From: JAMIFN01 sp964544605
GTDB taxonomy: Bacteria; Pseudomonadota; Gammaproteobacteria; Burkholderiales; Burkholderiaceae_C
Direction of reading: 5' to 3'
DNA: 64,000 nucleotides
NCBI GenBank assembly: GCA_964544605.1
Contig: CAZJBX010000008.1
Location: forward strand, 13,803-77,802
In this document: positions 17,727 through 26,010 of the stretch, one piece after another
How positions within the stretch are numbered: position 1 is the first letter of the stretch
How the letters are laid out: every line of letters starts with the position of its first letter
Translations under genes and position numbers: made by a program
The notes under the pieces: model-generated
What the model was told of the DNA's origin: nothing
The model's input: only the letters and a program-made list of their open reading frames with translations
The model's database searches: none

Positions 17727-18968
17727 TCACTGCACCTTCAGCCCGCCCGTCTCGGGCCAGTGTTTCAAAACCAGCAGCCAAGCGCCCAAACCCACCAACA
17801 CAAAGGCCAGCGAGGTCAAGGCCAGCGCATGGGTGCTGTGCATGACCAAGGGGGCCAGCGCCCCCGCCACCAAGCTGTTGGCGGCAGAGCCGACAGCCGC
17901 CTGCAAAGAGGAGGCCATGCCACGGCGCTCAGGGTGCAAATCCAGCACCAGCAAAGTCACCACGGGCACCATCAAAGACCAGCCAAAAGAGAAAATGCCA
18001 ATCGGAATCAAAGCCCAGCTCACATGCGGCGGCAGCACAAAGTTCAGGCCCACATTGGCCAAAGCCACCAGCAGCATGATGAGCAGGCCGTGGCGAATTT
18101 GGTGGCGCGGTTTGATTTTGCCCGCCAAGCGACCACTGACAAAAGCGCCGCCCATGATGCCGCTGATGGTGGCAATAAAGAACCAAAAGAAGCGGCTGGG
18201 ATCAAGGCCCAAATGCACGCCCAAAAACTCAGGCGCAGAGAGCAAATACAAAAACATGCCGTTGAACGGAATGCCGCTGGCGACGCACAAAAGCAAAAAC
18301 AGAGGCGATAAGCCCAGCTCTTTATAGCCGCGCATCAAATGCTTCACATTAAAAGGCTGCTCTTGGCCTGGCTCTAAAGTCTCGGGCAGCATCTTCCAGT
18401 TGGCCGTGCCAATCAGCACCCCCATCAAGGCCAAAAACCAAAAAATGCTTTGCCAATTGCTATAGCCCAATAAAAAACCGCCCACAATGGGCGCGGCAGC
18501 GGGGGCCACACCAAAGTAAATCGTCACTTGGCTCATCACCTTTTGTGCCTGTGCAGGCTCGAACAAATCCCGAATCACCGCACGAGAGACCACCATGCCG
18601 CCCCCCGCAGACAAACCCTGCACAAAGCGGAAGAAAATCAACTGCCAGACATTTTGTGACAAGGCGCAGCCGACCGAGGCCAAGGTAAAAATCGCAATCG
18701 TCCACAGCACCACAGGGCGGCGGCCAAAGCTATCGGCCAGCGCCCCGTGGAACAAATTCATGATGGCAAAACCCAGCAAATACGCCGACAGGGTTTGCTG
18801 CATATGCACCTTCTCGGCCCCCAGCGCATCAGAAATGGCGGAGAAAGCAGGGATATAGGTGTCGATGGCAAACGGCCCCAACATACTGAGCAAAGCCAGT
18901 AAAGCAGGCAGCGCCCACGGCGGGCCACGCCACAGGCGTGCAGATTTGGCGGAAACAGGGGCGTTCAT
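17727..18968 (-). CDS. Bcr/CflA-family MFS multidrug efflux transporter
   Basis: Proton-drug antiporter of the inner membrane. 413 residues with 12 predicted membrane helices. Family markers are the opening helix LLSMLGPFAIDTYIPAFSAI, LSAYLLGFAIMNLFHGALAD (motif A region: GALADSFGRRPVVLW), and RFVQGLSAGGGMVVSRAVIRDLF. The ATG at 18968 (MNAPVSAKSARLW) is preferred over one at 19031, which would place 21 extra residues before the first helix. The specific drug cannot be read from sequence. It is upstream of the racemase gene on the same strand (84-nt gap). Confidence 0.92.
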   Translation of the reverse strand: MNAPVSAKSARLWRGPPWALPALLALLSMLGPFAIDTYIPAFSAISDALGAEKVHMQQTLSAYLLGFAIMNLFHGALADSFGRRPVVLWTIAIFTLASVGCALSQNVWQLIFFRFVQGLSAGGGMVVSRAVIRDLFEPAQAQKVMSQVTIYFGVAPAAAPIVGGFLLGYSNWQSIFWFLALMGVLIGTANWKMLPETLEPGQEQPFNVKHLMRGYKELGLSPLFLLLCVASGIPFNGMFLYLLSAPEFLGVHLGLDPSRFFWFFIATISGIMGGAFVSGRLAGKIKPRHQIRHGLLIMLLVALANVGLNFVLPPHVSWALIPIGIFSFGWSLMVPVVTLLVLDLHPERRGMASSLQAAVGSAANSLVAGALAPLVMHSTHALALTSLAFVLVGLGAWLLVLKHWPETGGLKVQ

Positions 18969-19163
18969 GAAGAAAGGGGGGAGAGAAACCGCAGCCGCTG
19001 AAAAAGCAATGGGCCGCAGCAAGGCTTGCATCCTAGCACTTGCGCCATAACATTGTGCGCCGCCATGTTTCCTTGTGGGCGCTTCATGGGTGCGCTGGGG
19101 CGAACAAAGATGCCACTACAATGTGCGCAAATTCATGCCCAGACAAGCCATCAGGAGACGACC

Positions 19164-20621
19164 ATGCCTCAAAATCTTCACAACCCCAGCCTAGAGCAAT
19201 TGCAAGCGCAACTTGCGGCGATGAAAAAAATCCAACGCGCCGAAGGCCCCGTCAGCGCCGCCGTGCGCAAAGACCGCTTGCAACGCGCCATCAATCTGTT
19301 TGTGAACCATGTGGATGAATTCACCGAGGCCAGCAGCAAAGACTTTGGTGGCCGCCCCCCCGTCATCGGCTTGCAGCTCGATGGCCACGGCTCCGTCGCC
19401 ACACTCAAATACAACAAAAAGAACCTGGCCAAGTGGATGAAGCCCAGCAAGCGCGCCACGGCCATCCCCTTCAATCTGTTCGGCGGCAAAACTGAAGTGC
19501 GCTATCAGCCCAAGGGCGTGATTGGCATTGCTGGCACTTGGAACGCCTCGCTCTTTACCGTATTTGCGCCCCTGGCTGGCGTACTGGCTGCTGGCAACCG
19601 CGCCATGATCAAGCCCTCCGACCTCTCGCCCCATATGGGCGAATGGCTGCAAAAACGCCTGCCCGAATACTTTGACCCTTCTGAGGTCTGCCTCATCACT
19701 GGCGGTATGCAAACCTCACAAGACTTCACCTCCCTGCCCTTTGACCACTTGGTCTTTACAGGCGGCGGCACCATTGCCAAACACATCATGCGGGCGGCGG
19801 CTGAGCACCTTGTGCCCCTGACGCTGGAGCTGGGCGGCAAATCGCCCACCATTTTTGGTGTCAGTGCCGACCTTGATAAAAGCATGTACAACCTCGTCAC
19901 GGGCAAAGGCCAAAACAACGGCCAAATCTGCGTCTCACCCGACACCATTTATGTGCACAAATCCAAGCTGGAAGAATTCGTCAGCCGCTACAAAACGGTC
20001 TATGCCGAGGTCTATGGCAACGGCGATGTGACCATGAACCCCAGCCTCACCCCCGCCATCACCGAGCGCCACATGCTGCGCGTGGAAAACTATGTGCAAG
20101 ACGCCGCAGGCAAAGGCGCGCGGGTGGAAGTCATGGCCGCTGATGTGCCCGTGGATGCCGAGCACCGCCGCCGCCCCATGCGCTTGGTGATTGACCCCCC
20201 CCGTGATGCCATCATTTGCAATGAGGAAATCTTTGGCGCTGCCGCCTTGGTGCGCACCTACCTCGACATCAAAGAAGTCGTCGCCGAAATCCAAGAAGGC
20301 GACTATCCTCTGGCGCTCTACTACTTCGGCCAAGACAAAGCCGAAGAAGAATATGTACTGCAAAACACGCTCTCAGGCGGCGTGGTGGTCAACGATGTAC
20401 TCATGCATGTGGCCATGTGCGATGCGCCCTTTGGCGGCGTGGGTGCTTCAGGCATGGGCCGCTACAACGGCAAAGAAGGCTTCCTCGAATTCAGCCACCA
20501 CCGCCTCATCTACCGCACGGGCTGGTGGGATCCACAGCAAAAAATGGGCCTCAAGCCCCCCTTTGTGGACCCCGAGAAAACCATCAAAACCATTGTGCAG
20601 GGCCTCAAAGCACCCATGTAA
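19164..20621 (+). CDS. NAD(P)-dependent aldehyde dehydrogenase (coniferyl-aldehyde dehydrogenase-like)
   Basis: Oxidises an aldehyde to the acid. 485 residues. The catalytic Glu lies in LTLELGGKSPTIFG (E222) and the catalytic Cys in GQNNGQICVSPDTIYV (C256); the late motif EEIFGAAALVRTY is also present. The short length, the missing N-terminal arm and a C-terminal run with GWWDPQQKMGLKPPFVDPEK (two parts: GWWDPQQKMGL, KPPFVDPEK) match the coniferyl/long-chain aldehyde subgroup. The start ATG at 19164 is preceded by a good ribosome site (AGGAGA). It is divergent from the MFS gene and ends at a strong terminator. Confidence 0.9.
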   Translation: MPQNLHNPSLEQLQAQLAAMKKIQRAEGPVSAAVRKDRLQRAINLFVNHVDEFTEASSKDFGGRPPVIGLQLDGHGSVATLKYNKKNLAKWMKPSKRATAIPFNLFGGKTEVRYQPKGVIGIAGTWNASLFTVFAPLAGVLAAGNRAMIKPSDLSPHMGEWLQKRLPEYFDPSEVCLITGGMQTSQDFTSLPFDHLVFTGGGTIAKHIMRAAAEHLVPLTLELGGKSPTIFGVSADLDKSMYNLVTGKGQNNGQICVSPDTIYVHKSKLEEFVSRYKTVYAEVYGNGDVTMNPSLTPAITERHMLRVENYVQDAAGKGARVEVMAADVPVDAEHRRRPMRLVIDPPRDAIICNEEIFGAAALVRTYLDIKEVVAEIQEGDYPLALYYFGQDKAEEEYVLQNTLSGGVVVNDVLMHVAMCDAPFGGVGASGMGRYNGKEGFLEFSHHRLIYRTGWWDPQQKMGLKPPFVDPEKTIKTIVQGLKAPM

Positions 20622-20651
20622 GCGCCGCTTTTCTGCCTTGTGTGCCTGCAA

Positions 20652-20681
20652 AAACCCAAGTGCCAGCACTTGGGTTTTTTT
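20652..20681 (+). terminator. Rho-independent terminator after the aldehyde dehydrogenase gene
   Basis: An 11-bp stem (AAACCCAAGTG and CACTTGGGTTT, loop CCAG) runs into a 7-T tract, 30 nt after the stop codon. The remaining bases to 20887 hold no gene that I can support. Confidence 0.85.
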
Positions 20682-20887
20682 GTGCGTGCTGGAGGGGGGG
20701 CAGTTCAGCCGCGCACAGAAATGAAGAAAAAGATGGCCGTGTGAATGCCTTGCTGGTGCGTAAAGCCCACGCTGCGCTTGTGTAAAGCCTTGTAAAACCC
20801 CACCGTTTGCGGCGCAAAAAGCCGCTTTGCCCAGAGGGAATGGGCTAGTATCGGGCCCAGTTTCACATTTACCGCTTGGGTTGATTT

Positions 20888-22087
20888 ATGCGCAAAAAGA
20901 TAGGTTGGTTGTTGGCTTTGGCCGTGGTGTTGGCCGTGGCGGGCTATTTTTACTTCAAACAGAGCCAGAGCAAAAAGCAAACGCCCGATGTGCTGACGAC
21001 GACGGTGACGCGCGGCGATTTGGAGGACAGCGTATTGGCCTCGGGCACGATTGAGGCGAGCAAGATGATCAATGTGGGCGCACAGGTGTCGGGGCAGGTC
21101 AAGCGCTTGTATGTGGCGCTGGGCGATGAGGTCAAGCAGGGCCAGTTGGTGGCAGAGATTGATTCGGCCACGCAAAAGAATGCCGTGCAGGATGCCCAAG
21201 CGCAATTGACAGCAGCGAAGGCGACTTTGGCGGCCAAGCAAGCAGCTTTGCACCGCGCCCAAGTGGACTTCCAGCAGCAAAAGAATTTGGCCGATAAAGG
21301 CTTTGTGTCGAGCAATGCGCTGACTGTGGCGCAAACGAGTTTGCAAAGCGCCCAAGCGGATGTGGCCGCAGCCAAGGCGCAGATTGAGCAGTTTGCGGTG
21401 CGGGCTGAAACGGCCAATACCAACCTCGGCTATACCCGCATCGTTGCGCCCATGGATGGCGTGGTGGTGGCGATTGTGACGGATGAGGGCATGACGCTGA
21501 ACGCGAATCAAACCACGCCCACCATCATCAAGCTGGCCGATTTATCCACCATGACGATTGAGGCGCAGATTTCAGAAGCGGATGTGCCGCGCGTGCAGCC
21601 GGGCATGGGCGCTTACTTCACCCTGCTGGGCGATCCTGACAAGCGCTATGAGGCGACGCTGCGGGCGATTGAGCCTGGCCCGATTGATATTGCCAGCAGC
21701 ACGGGCCAAAGCAGTGGCGCCGGTAGCAGCAATACGGCCATTTATTACAACGGCTTGTTCGATGTGCCCAACCCCGATGGCAAGCTGCGGATTGCGATGA
21801 CGGCGCAGGTGTCGATTACGCTGGACAAACGCGAGAATGCCCTGCTGCTGCCCGCCGGCGCTTTGTCAGGCCGTGGCCGTGGCGGTGTACGCACAGTGCG
21901 CGTGGCCACGGGCGAGAAGGGCCAGCAGCAAATCAGCGAGCGCGAGATCCGCACGGGCTTGAACAACCGCGTGCAGGTGGAGGTGCTGGACGGCCTGAAA
22001 GAAGGCGAGCAGGTGGTAATTGGTGATGCGGCCACAGGCTCGGGCGGATCAAGCAACCGCCGCCCCGGTGGCGTTCGCATGTTCTAA
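20888..22087 (+). CDS. macA: Macrolide-efflux type periplasmic adaptor MacA
   Basis: Membrane-fusion protein of the MacAB-TolC type tripartite pump. 399 residues: an N-terminal membrane anchor (IGWLLALAVVLAVAGYFYF), the barrel/lipoyl half GTIEASKMINVGAQVSGQVK, a coiled-coil hairpin rich in Ala/Gln (about residues 95-175), the second lipoyl half NLGYTRIVAPMDGVVVAI and a C-terminal membrane-proximal domain (VLDGLKEGEQVVIGDA). No lipobox is present. macB starts 11 nt downstream. The outer-membrane TolC partner is not in the window. Substrate may be macrolides, peptides or lipoproteins; the sequence cannot tell. Confidence 0.93.
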   Translation: MRKKIGWLLALAVVLAVAGYFYFKQSQSKKQTPDVLTTTVTRGDLEDSVLASGTIEASKMINVGAQVSGQVKRLYVALGDEVKQGQLVAEIDSATQKNAVQDAQAQLTAAKATLAAKQAALHRAQVDFQQQKNLADKGFVSSNALTVAQTSLQSAQADVAAAKAQIEQFAVRAETANTNLGYTRIVAPMDGVVVAIVTDEGMTLNANQTTPTIIKLADLSTMTIEAQISEADVPRVQPGMGAYFTLLGDPDKRYEATLRAIEPGPIDIASSTGQSSGAGSSNTAIYYNGLFDVPNPDGKLRIAMTAQVSITLDKRENALLLPAGALSGRGRGGVRTVRVATGEKGQQQISEREIRTGLNNRVQVEVLDGLKEGEQVVIGDAATGSGGSSNRRPGGVRMF

Positions 22088-22098
22088 AGGCCAGCGCC

Positions 22099-24105
22099 AT
22101 GCAAAAGCAAGAACCTTTGATGCGCGCGCGCGGTTTGCTGCGCCAGTTTCCCGCAGGGGACGATGTGGTGACGGTGCTGCAAGATGTGGATTTGGACATC
22201 CACGCGGGCGAGATGGTGGCCATCATGGGCGCATCGGGCTCGGGTAAATCCACGCTGATGAACATTCTGGGCTGCCTCGATCAGCCCACCAGCGGCAGCT
22301 ACCAAATCATGGGCAAAGAGACGGGGCAAATGCCACCCGATGAACTGGCCCGCCTGCGCCGCGAGCATTTTGGCTTCATCTTTCAGCGCTACCACTTGCT
22401 GGGCGATTTAACAGCGATGGGCAATGTGGAAATCCCTGCTGTGTATTCAGGCCGCCCTGCGGCAGAACGCCATGCCCGTTCACAAAAACTGCTGGACCGC
22501 TTGGGCTTGGGCGAGCGCTTGGGCAACCGCCCGGGCCAGCTCTCTGGCGGGCAGCAGCAGCGGGTGTCGATTGCGCGGGCGCTGATGAATGGCGGCAGCG
22601 TGATTTTGGCCGACGAGCCCACCGGCGCACTGGACACCGCCAGCGGCGAGGAGGTGATGCGGATTTTGCAAGAGCTGCATGCCGAGGGCCACACCATTAT
22701 TTTGGTGACGCACGACCCCAAAGTGGCGGCCCACGCCGAACGCGTGATTGAGATTTCTGATGGCCGCATCATCTCAGATGTACGCAAAAGCCAAGCCCAA
22801 AATGAGGCCCAAACCGCCCAGTCATCCACCGCCCTACCCCCAGCCGCTGCCCCAAGCAAAACCACCCCCGCCAGCCCTGCGCCACAGCGCGAGTGGGCCG
22901 GCCTCATCGGGCGCTTGCAAGAAGCCTTCAATATGGCCGTGCGCGCCATGGTGGCGCACAAGCTACGCACCCTGCTCACCATGCTGGGCATCATCATTGG
23001 CATTGCCTCGGTGGTGTCCGTCGTCGCCTTGGGCCAAGGCTCACGCGAGCGCATTTTGGCCGACATCAGCGGCATGGGCACCAACACCATCGACATCCGC
23101 GCGGGGGCAGGCTTCGGCGACCGCAATGCCAGCAAAATACGCACCCTGGTGCCCAGCGATGCCGTCGCCCTGGCGCAACTGCCGTTCTTAGATGCCGTCA
23201 GCCCCATGGTGCAAACCAGCCTAACCACACGCTACCGCAGCGAGGAGAAAACCGCCAACATCAACGGCGTGGGCGAGCAATACTTCTACGCCCTGGGCTA
23301 TGACATGGCGCAAGGCACGGCCTTTGATCGGCGCTCCGAGCGCCAGCACGCGCAAGACGCCGTGATTGACCCCAACACGCAAGCGGCCTTTTTTGCCGCA
23401 GGTGAAAACCCCGTGGGCCAAGTGCTGCTGCTGGGCAGCGTGCCCGTGCGTATCGTTGGCGTCACCGCGCCCAAAGACAGCCCCTTTGGCAACCCCGACG
23501 CCCTCAACATTTGGCTGCCCTACACCACCGTCATGACCCGCTTGCTGGGCACAGACACCCTGCGCGCCATCACCGTGAAGGTGAAAGACGGCGAGTCCAA
23601 CACCGCCGCCGATGCCGCCATCACGCAAATGCTGACCCAGCGCCACGGCGCCAAAGACTTCTTCACCATGAGCAGCGACAGCGTCAAACAAACGGTGGAA
23701 AAAACCACCGCCACCATGACCCTGCTGATTTCCGCCATTGCCGTGATTTCCCTCATCGTGGGCGGCATTGGGGTGATGAACATCATGCTCGTCAGCGTCA
23801 CCGAACGCACGCAAGAAATTGGCGTGCGCATGGCCGTGGGCGCTAGGCAAAGCGACATCTTGCAGCAATTTCTCATTGAAGCCGTGCTGGTGTGCTTGCT
23901 CGGCGGCTTACTCGGCGTGGGCCTGGCCTTAGGCATCGGCGCACTGTTCGACCAAATTGGTGGCGACAGCTTCCGCATGAGCTTCTCCACCTTCTCCATC
24001 GTCGCCGCCTTCGCCAGCTCCACCCTCATTGGCGTCGCCTTCGGCTTCTTGCCCGCCCGCAGCGCCGCCCGCCTCAACCCCGTGGATGCCTTGAGTCGGG
24101 CGTAG
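22099..24105 (+). CDS. macB: MacB-type ABC transporter, ATPase-permease fusion
   Basis: Mechanotransmitting ABC pump that works with MacA. 668 residues. ATPase domain: Walker A GASGSGKST (residues 44-52), signature LSGGQQQRVSIARAL, Walker B VILADEPTGALD. A Pro/Ala/Ser/Thr-rich linker follows (about residues 240-265). The permease part has one membrane helix (LRTLLTMLGIIIGIASVVSV), a large periplasmic MacB-PCD domain, and three C-terminal helices with the motif IGVMNIMLVSVTERTQEIGV. The start ATG at 22099 is 11 nt after macA. It is the last core gene before the accessory island. Confidence 0.94.
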   Translation: MQKQEPLMRARGLLRQFPAGDDVVTVLQDVDLDIHAGEMVAIMGASGSGKSTLMNILGCLDQPTSGSYQIMGKETGQMPPDELARLRREHFGFIFQRYHLLGDLTAMGNVEIPAVYSGRPAAERHARSQKLLDRLGLGERLGNRPGQLSGGQQQRVSIARALMNGGSVILADEPTGALDTASGEEVMRILQELHAEGHTIILVTHDPKVAAHAERVIEISDGRIISDVRKSQAQNEAQTAQSSTALPPAAAPSKTTPASPAPQREWAGLIGRLQEAFNMAVRAMVAHKLRTLLTMLGIIIGIASVVSVVALGQGSRERILADISGMGTNTIDIRAGAGFGDRNASKIRTLVPSDAVALAQLPFLDAVSPMVQTSLTTRYRSEEKTANINGVGEQYFYALGYDMAQGTAFDRRSERQHAQDAVIDPNTQAAFFAAGENPVGQVLLLGSVPVRIVGVTAPKDSPFGNPDALNIWLPYTTVMTRLLGTDTLRAITVKVKDGESNTAADAAITQMLTQRHGAKDFFTMSSDSVKQTVEKTTATMTLLISAIAVISLIVGGIGVMNIMLVSVTERTQEIGVRMAVGARQSDILQQFLIEAVLVCLLGGLLGVGLALGIGALFDQIGGDSFRMSFSTFSIVAAFASSTLIGVAFGFLPARSAARLNPVDALSRA

Positions 24106-24139
24106 GCCCTGCCCCAACCGCTTCAGGAAGGTGCATGAA

Positions 24140-24325
24140 ATGGACAAAATAACAGCCGCTGACTTGATCGACTTCGATATGGCCACGCTGCTGGACAGCC
24201 CCGAGGCCATCGCCGAGTATTTGAACATTGTGCTGGAAGAAAACGACCCAGCCGCCTTAACCCAAGCCTTGGGCACGGTGGCTCGTGCCTTGAGTTCAGA
24301 GCAGTCTGTCACAACGAATTGTTAG
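24140..24325 (+). pseudogene. Truncated addiction-module antidote (HigA-like) fragment
   Basis: 61 residues that begin like the small HTH antidote family of type II toxin-antitoxin modules (DSPEAIAEYLNIVLEENDPAALTQALGTVARA). In this family the next residues form the DNA-binding helix-turn-helix, but here the frame changes to an unrelated tail (LSSEQSVTTNC) and stops. The break point is next to an attC remnant at 24311-24326. A good ribosome site (AGGAAGG) precedes the ATG at 24140. No partner toxin is seen upstream; macB ends 34 nt before. Probably a non-functional remnant. Confidence 0.6.
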
Positions 24326-24326
24326 C
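24311..24326 (-). other. attC remnant (inverse core end)
   Basis: On the minus strand this reads GGCTAACAATTCGTTG, the left end of an aadA-type integron attC site. It supplies the TAA stop of the RelE/ParE toxin gene, as is common for cassette genes. The rest of the site is missing: sequence of the truncated antidote gene begins at once. Confidence 0.5.
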
Positions 24327-24618
24327 CTCTACGCTGCCAGATAGATGGATTGCGGCTGGAATGGAAAACCCCGAGCACCACAATGCGGCGGGGTTCTGGG
24401 CGGTAATAAACGCTGTAGGGAAAACGATTGGCCAGAACACGGCGAATGCCGTTATGGACAATACCAAAGAGCAAAGGCTGCTCCGCTGCTAGGACAACAC
24501 AGCGCTCAATTTCGGCGATGAACTCAGCCCCCAAATTGAGCCATCGCGACTCATACCACGCTGCTGCTTCAATCAACTCTGCACGAGCTGCACGGCGAAA
24601 AGTGACCGGCAGCGTCAT
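24322..24618 (-). CDS. RelE/ParE-family type II toxin
   Basis: Predicted toxin of 98 residues. Family features: an opening strand then a helix (VTFRRAARAELIEAAAWYES), the region GAEFIAEIERCVVLAAEQP, and C-terminal strands GIRRVLANRFPYSVYYRPEP, RRIVVLGVFHSSRNPSIW. RelE-type members cut mRNA on the ribosome and ParE-type members poison gyrase; the sequence does not settle which. Its ATG overlaps the antitoxin stop (ATGA), and its own stop codon lies inside an attC remnant. The pair looks intact. Confidence 0.85.
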   Translation of the reverse strand: MTLPVTFRRAARAELIEAAAWYESRWLNLGAEFIAEIERCVVLAAEQPLLFGIVHNGIRRVLANRFPYSVYYRPEPRRIVVLGVFHSSRNPSIWQRRG

Positions 24619-24842
24619 TGCTTGATGCGTGCCAGCGCCGCCGCTTTGACCTCACTCCACGCCACCACATCGCCTAGGTTTTCCTCATGATCCGCAAGGC
24701 GCCTGTCAAGCTCTGCCCTCTGCGCGGCGGTCGGGCTGGGAAGCGCATGGTGCATGGCAATGCCATCCCACAACACGTCGATCAGCTCTAGCTGTTCTGC
24801 GATGCTGAGTTGGCTTAGCTGAAAGAGAAGTTGCGTGTTCAT
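24615..24842 (-). CDS. Addiction-module antitoxin (unstable-antitoxin / TIGR02574 type)
   Basis: 75-residue partner of the RelE/ParE toxin. It shows the short helical pattern of this antitoxin family: LSIAEQLELIDVLWDGI, then AAQRAELDRRLADHEENLGD and a C-terminal VVAWSEVKAAALARIKQ. The start is the ATG at 24842; longer in-frame extensions upstream run through unrelated sequence. No ribosome site precedes it, and a promoter -10 box lies only 6 nt upstream, so the mRNA is predicted to be leaderless. Its stop overlaps the toxin start by 4 nt. Confidence 0.82.
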   Translation of the reverse strand: MNTQLLFQLSQLSIAEQLELIDVLWDGIAMHHALPSPTAAQRAELDRRLADHEENLGDVVAWSEVKAAALARIKQ

Positions 24843-24848
24843 GCTTGA

Positions 24849-24877
24849 AGTATATGAGCCCTTCTCTTCTTGGACAA
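24849..24877 (-). promoter_or_regulatory. Sigma-70-type promoter of the RelE/ParE module
   Basis: On the minus strand: -35 TTGTCC (24877-24872), 17-bp spacer, -10 TATACT (24854-24849). The -10 box ends 6 nt before the antitoxin ATG, so transcription should begin at or next to its first base. Confidence 0.55.
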
Positions 24878-24976
24878 GGCAGATCACGCCCAGCCGGAAG
24901 GTGCTTGGGGCGAAGCTTGAACCAAGACAAAAAATGCTGCGTGAGCATTGAGCTGCAAAGGTCGCACTCAAAAATG

Positions 24977-24997
24977 ATGTATTACAATGCAATACAT
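24977..24997. promoter_or_regulatory. Palindromic operator upstream of dinJ-like gene
   Basis: A 21-bp near-perfect inverted repeat with arms ATGTATT and AATACAT around a 7-bp centre. It lies 19 nt before the ATG of the DinJ-like antitoxin, the usual place for an autoregulatory antitoxin operator. An alternative start at 24987 would lie inside it and is therefore less likely. Confidence 0.6.
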
Positions 24998-25016
24998 GAT
25001 TGAAGAGGAGCGAAAT

Positions 25017-25280
25017 ATGGCTGTCAGTCGCATGATTCAAGCCCGTGTACCGAGCGAAATTCAGGATGTAGCAAACGCGGTGATTCAGGCATCGGGCCTC
25101 ACCGTGAGCGATGTGGTGCGTGTGCTCATGACCCGCATTGCGCAGGACAAGAGCATTCCGGCGGCGCTGTTTCAGCCCAATGCCGAAACGCTTGCGGCCT
25201 TCGCAGAGATCGAGCGCGGCGGCCTCCAGCAGTTCGACTCCGTCGATGCCCTGTTCTCTGACCTTCATGCGGAAGATTGA
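25017..25280 (+). CDS. RelB/DinJ-family antitoxin
   Basis: 87 residues. The N-terminal ribbon-helix-helix pattern is clear: SRMIQARVPSEIQDVANAVI, then GLTVSDVVRVLMTRIAQDKSIP and the family block AALFQPNAETLAAFAEIE. The C-terminal part should wrap the toxin. The ATG at 25017 follows a ribosome site (GAGGAG) with good spacing. Its stop overlaps the toxin reading frame by 14 nt. The toxin is frameshifted, so this antitoxin may now be an orphan, perhaps still able to neutralise related YafQ/RelE toxins. Confidence 0.85.
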   Translation: MAVSRMIQARVPSEIQDVANAVIQASGLTVSDVVRVLMTRIAQDKSIPAALFQPNAETLAAFAEIERGGLQQFDSVDALFSDLHAED

Positions 25281-25562
25281 GGTCACGACCGCCTTCAAGC
25301 GGGACTTCAAACGAGAGGCCAAGGGGCCGCACCGCAGCATTCTGGACACTGAACTCAAACAAATCATCAGCCTACTGGCAGGCGATATGCCGCTGCCGCA
25401 AAACACCGCGACCATGCGCTCACAGGCAACTGGAAGGATTACCGAGACTGCCATGTGAAGCCCGATCTGGTGCTAATCTATCGGCGCTTCGATGCGGATA
25501 CTGAGGAGCCGCCCCGTCTGGTACTTGCCCGCCTCGGCTCGCACTCTGAGCTGAACCTATAA
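25267..25562 (+). pseudogene. YafQ-family toxin, frameshifted
   Basis: Frame one encodes a normal YafQ opening for 45 residues (MRKIEVTTAFKRDFKREAKG ... LLAGDMPLPQ), then goes out of frame and stops at 25458. The next frame continues the family sequence exactly (RDHALTGNWKDYRDCHVKPD, LVLIYRR, then LARLGSHSELNL) to a TAA at 25560-25562. One missing A in the run at 25400-25403 explains it: restoring AAAAA gives Gln-Lys-His-Arg across the joint. The lost part carries the catalytic residues. It is either a true inactivating deletion or a sequencing error. Confidence 0.8.
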
Positions 25563-25987
25563 GCCGCGTATTTACCTCAGCGCAGCACAAACACAAGGCC
25601 ATGCAGCAATTCTTCAAAATGCTGGTATGCAACCAAATGCTGCAAAACGGCGATGCCCACTTGAAGAACTTTGGCCTGCTCTACAGCCATGCCCAAGATG
25701 TGTGGTTGGCCCCCGCCTACGATGTCATCAGCACCACCGCCTATGTGCGCCAAGACCAAGCGGCCCTGACCTTGCAAGGCTGCCGCCGCTGGTGGCCACG
25801 GGAGGGCATGCTGCGCTTTGCCGTGCAGCATTGCGATTTGACCCAGCACAAATCCGAGCAACTGTATGCCGAATGCGAGCAGGCCAAACAACGCAGCCAT
25901 GCCGAAATTGCCCACAGCCCAGCGGCCATGCAAAGCACCGAAGCCCGTGCTTTGCAAACGCATTTGTTGGGTTTGCTGGGGGCTTGA
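25563..25987 (+). pseudogene. HipA-like kinase, C-terminal fragment
   Basis: About 129 residues from the ATG at 25601, with the frame open a little further upstream. It carries the HipA catalytic-loop signature NGDAHLKNFGLLY and the metal-binding APAYDVISTT, then the C-terminal helical end. HipA kinases are about 400-440 residues and inactivate glutamyl-tRNA synthetase; here the whole N-terminal two thirds, including the ATP-binding P-loop, is missing. It starts directly after the YafQ frame. A hipB-like partner is absent. It is a remnant left by rearrangement. Confidence 0.75.
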
Positions 25988-26010
25988 ATGAGCGACCTTG
26001 ACAAATGAGG

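Noticed and set aside
16839..18311. 490-codon plus-strand frame opposite the racemase and MFS genes
   Set aside because: It crosses two real genes on the opposite strand and has only His/Gln/Ala-rich filler.
25400..25403. Programmed -1 frameshift in yafQ
   Set aside because: The sequence around the A-run does not give a standard slippery heptamer and no stimulatory structure is evident; a simple deletion is more likely.
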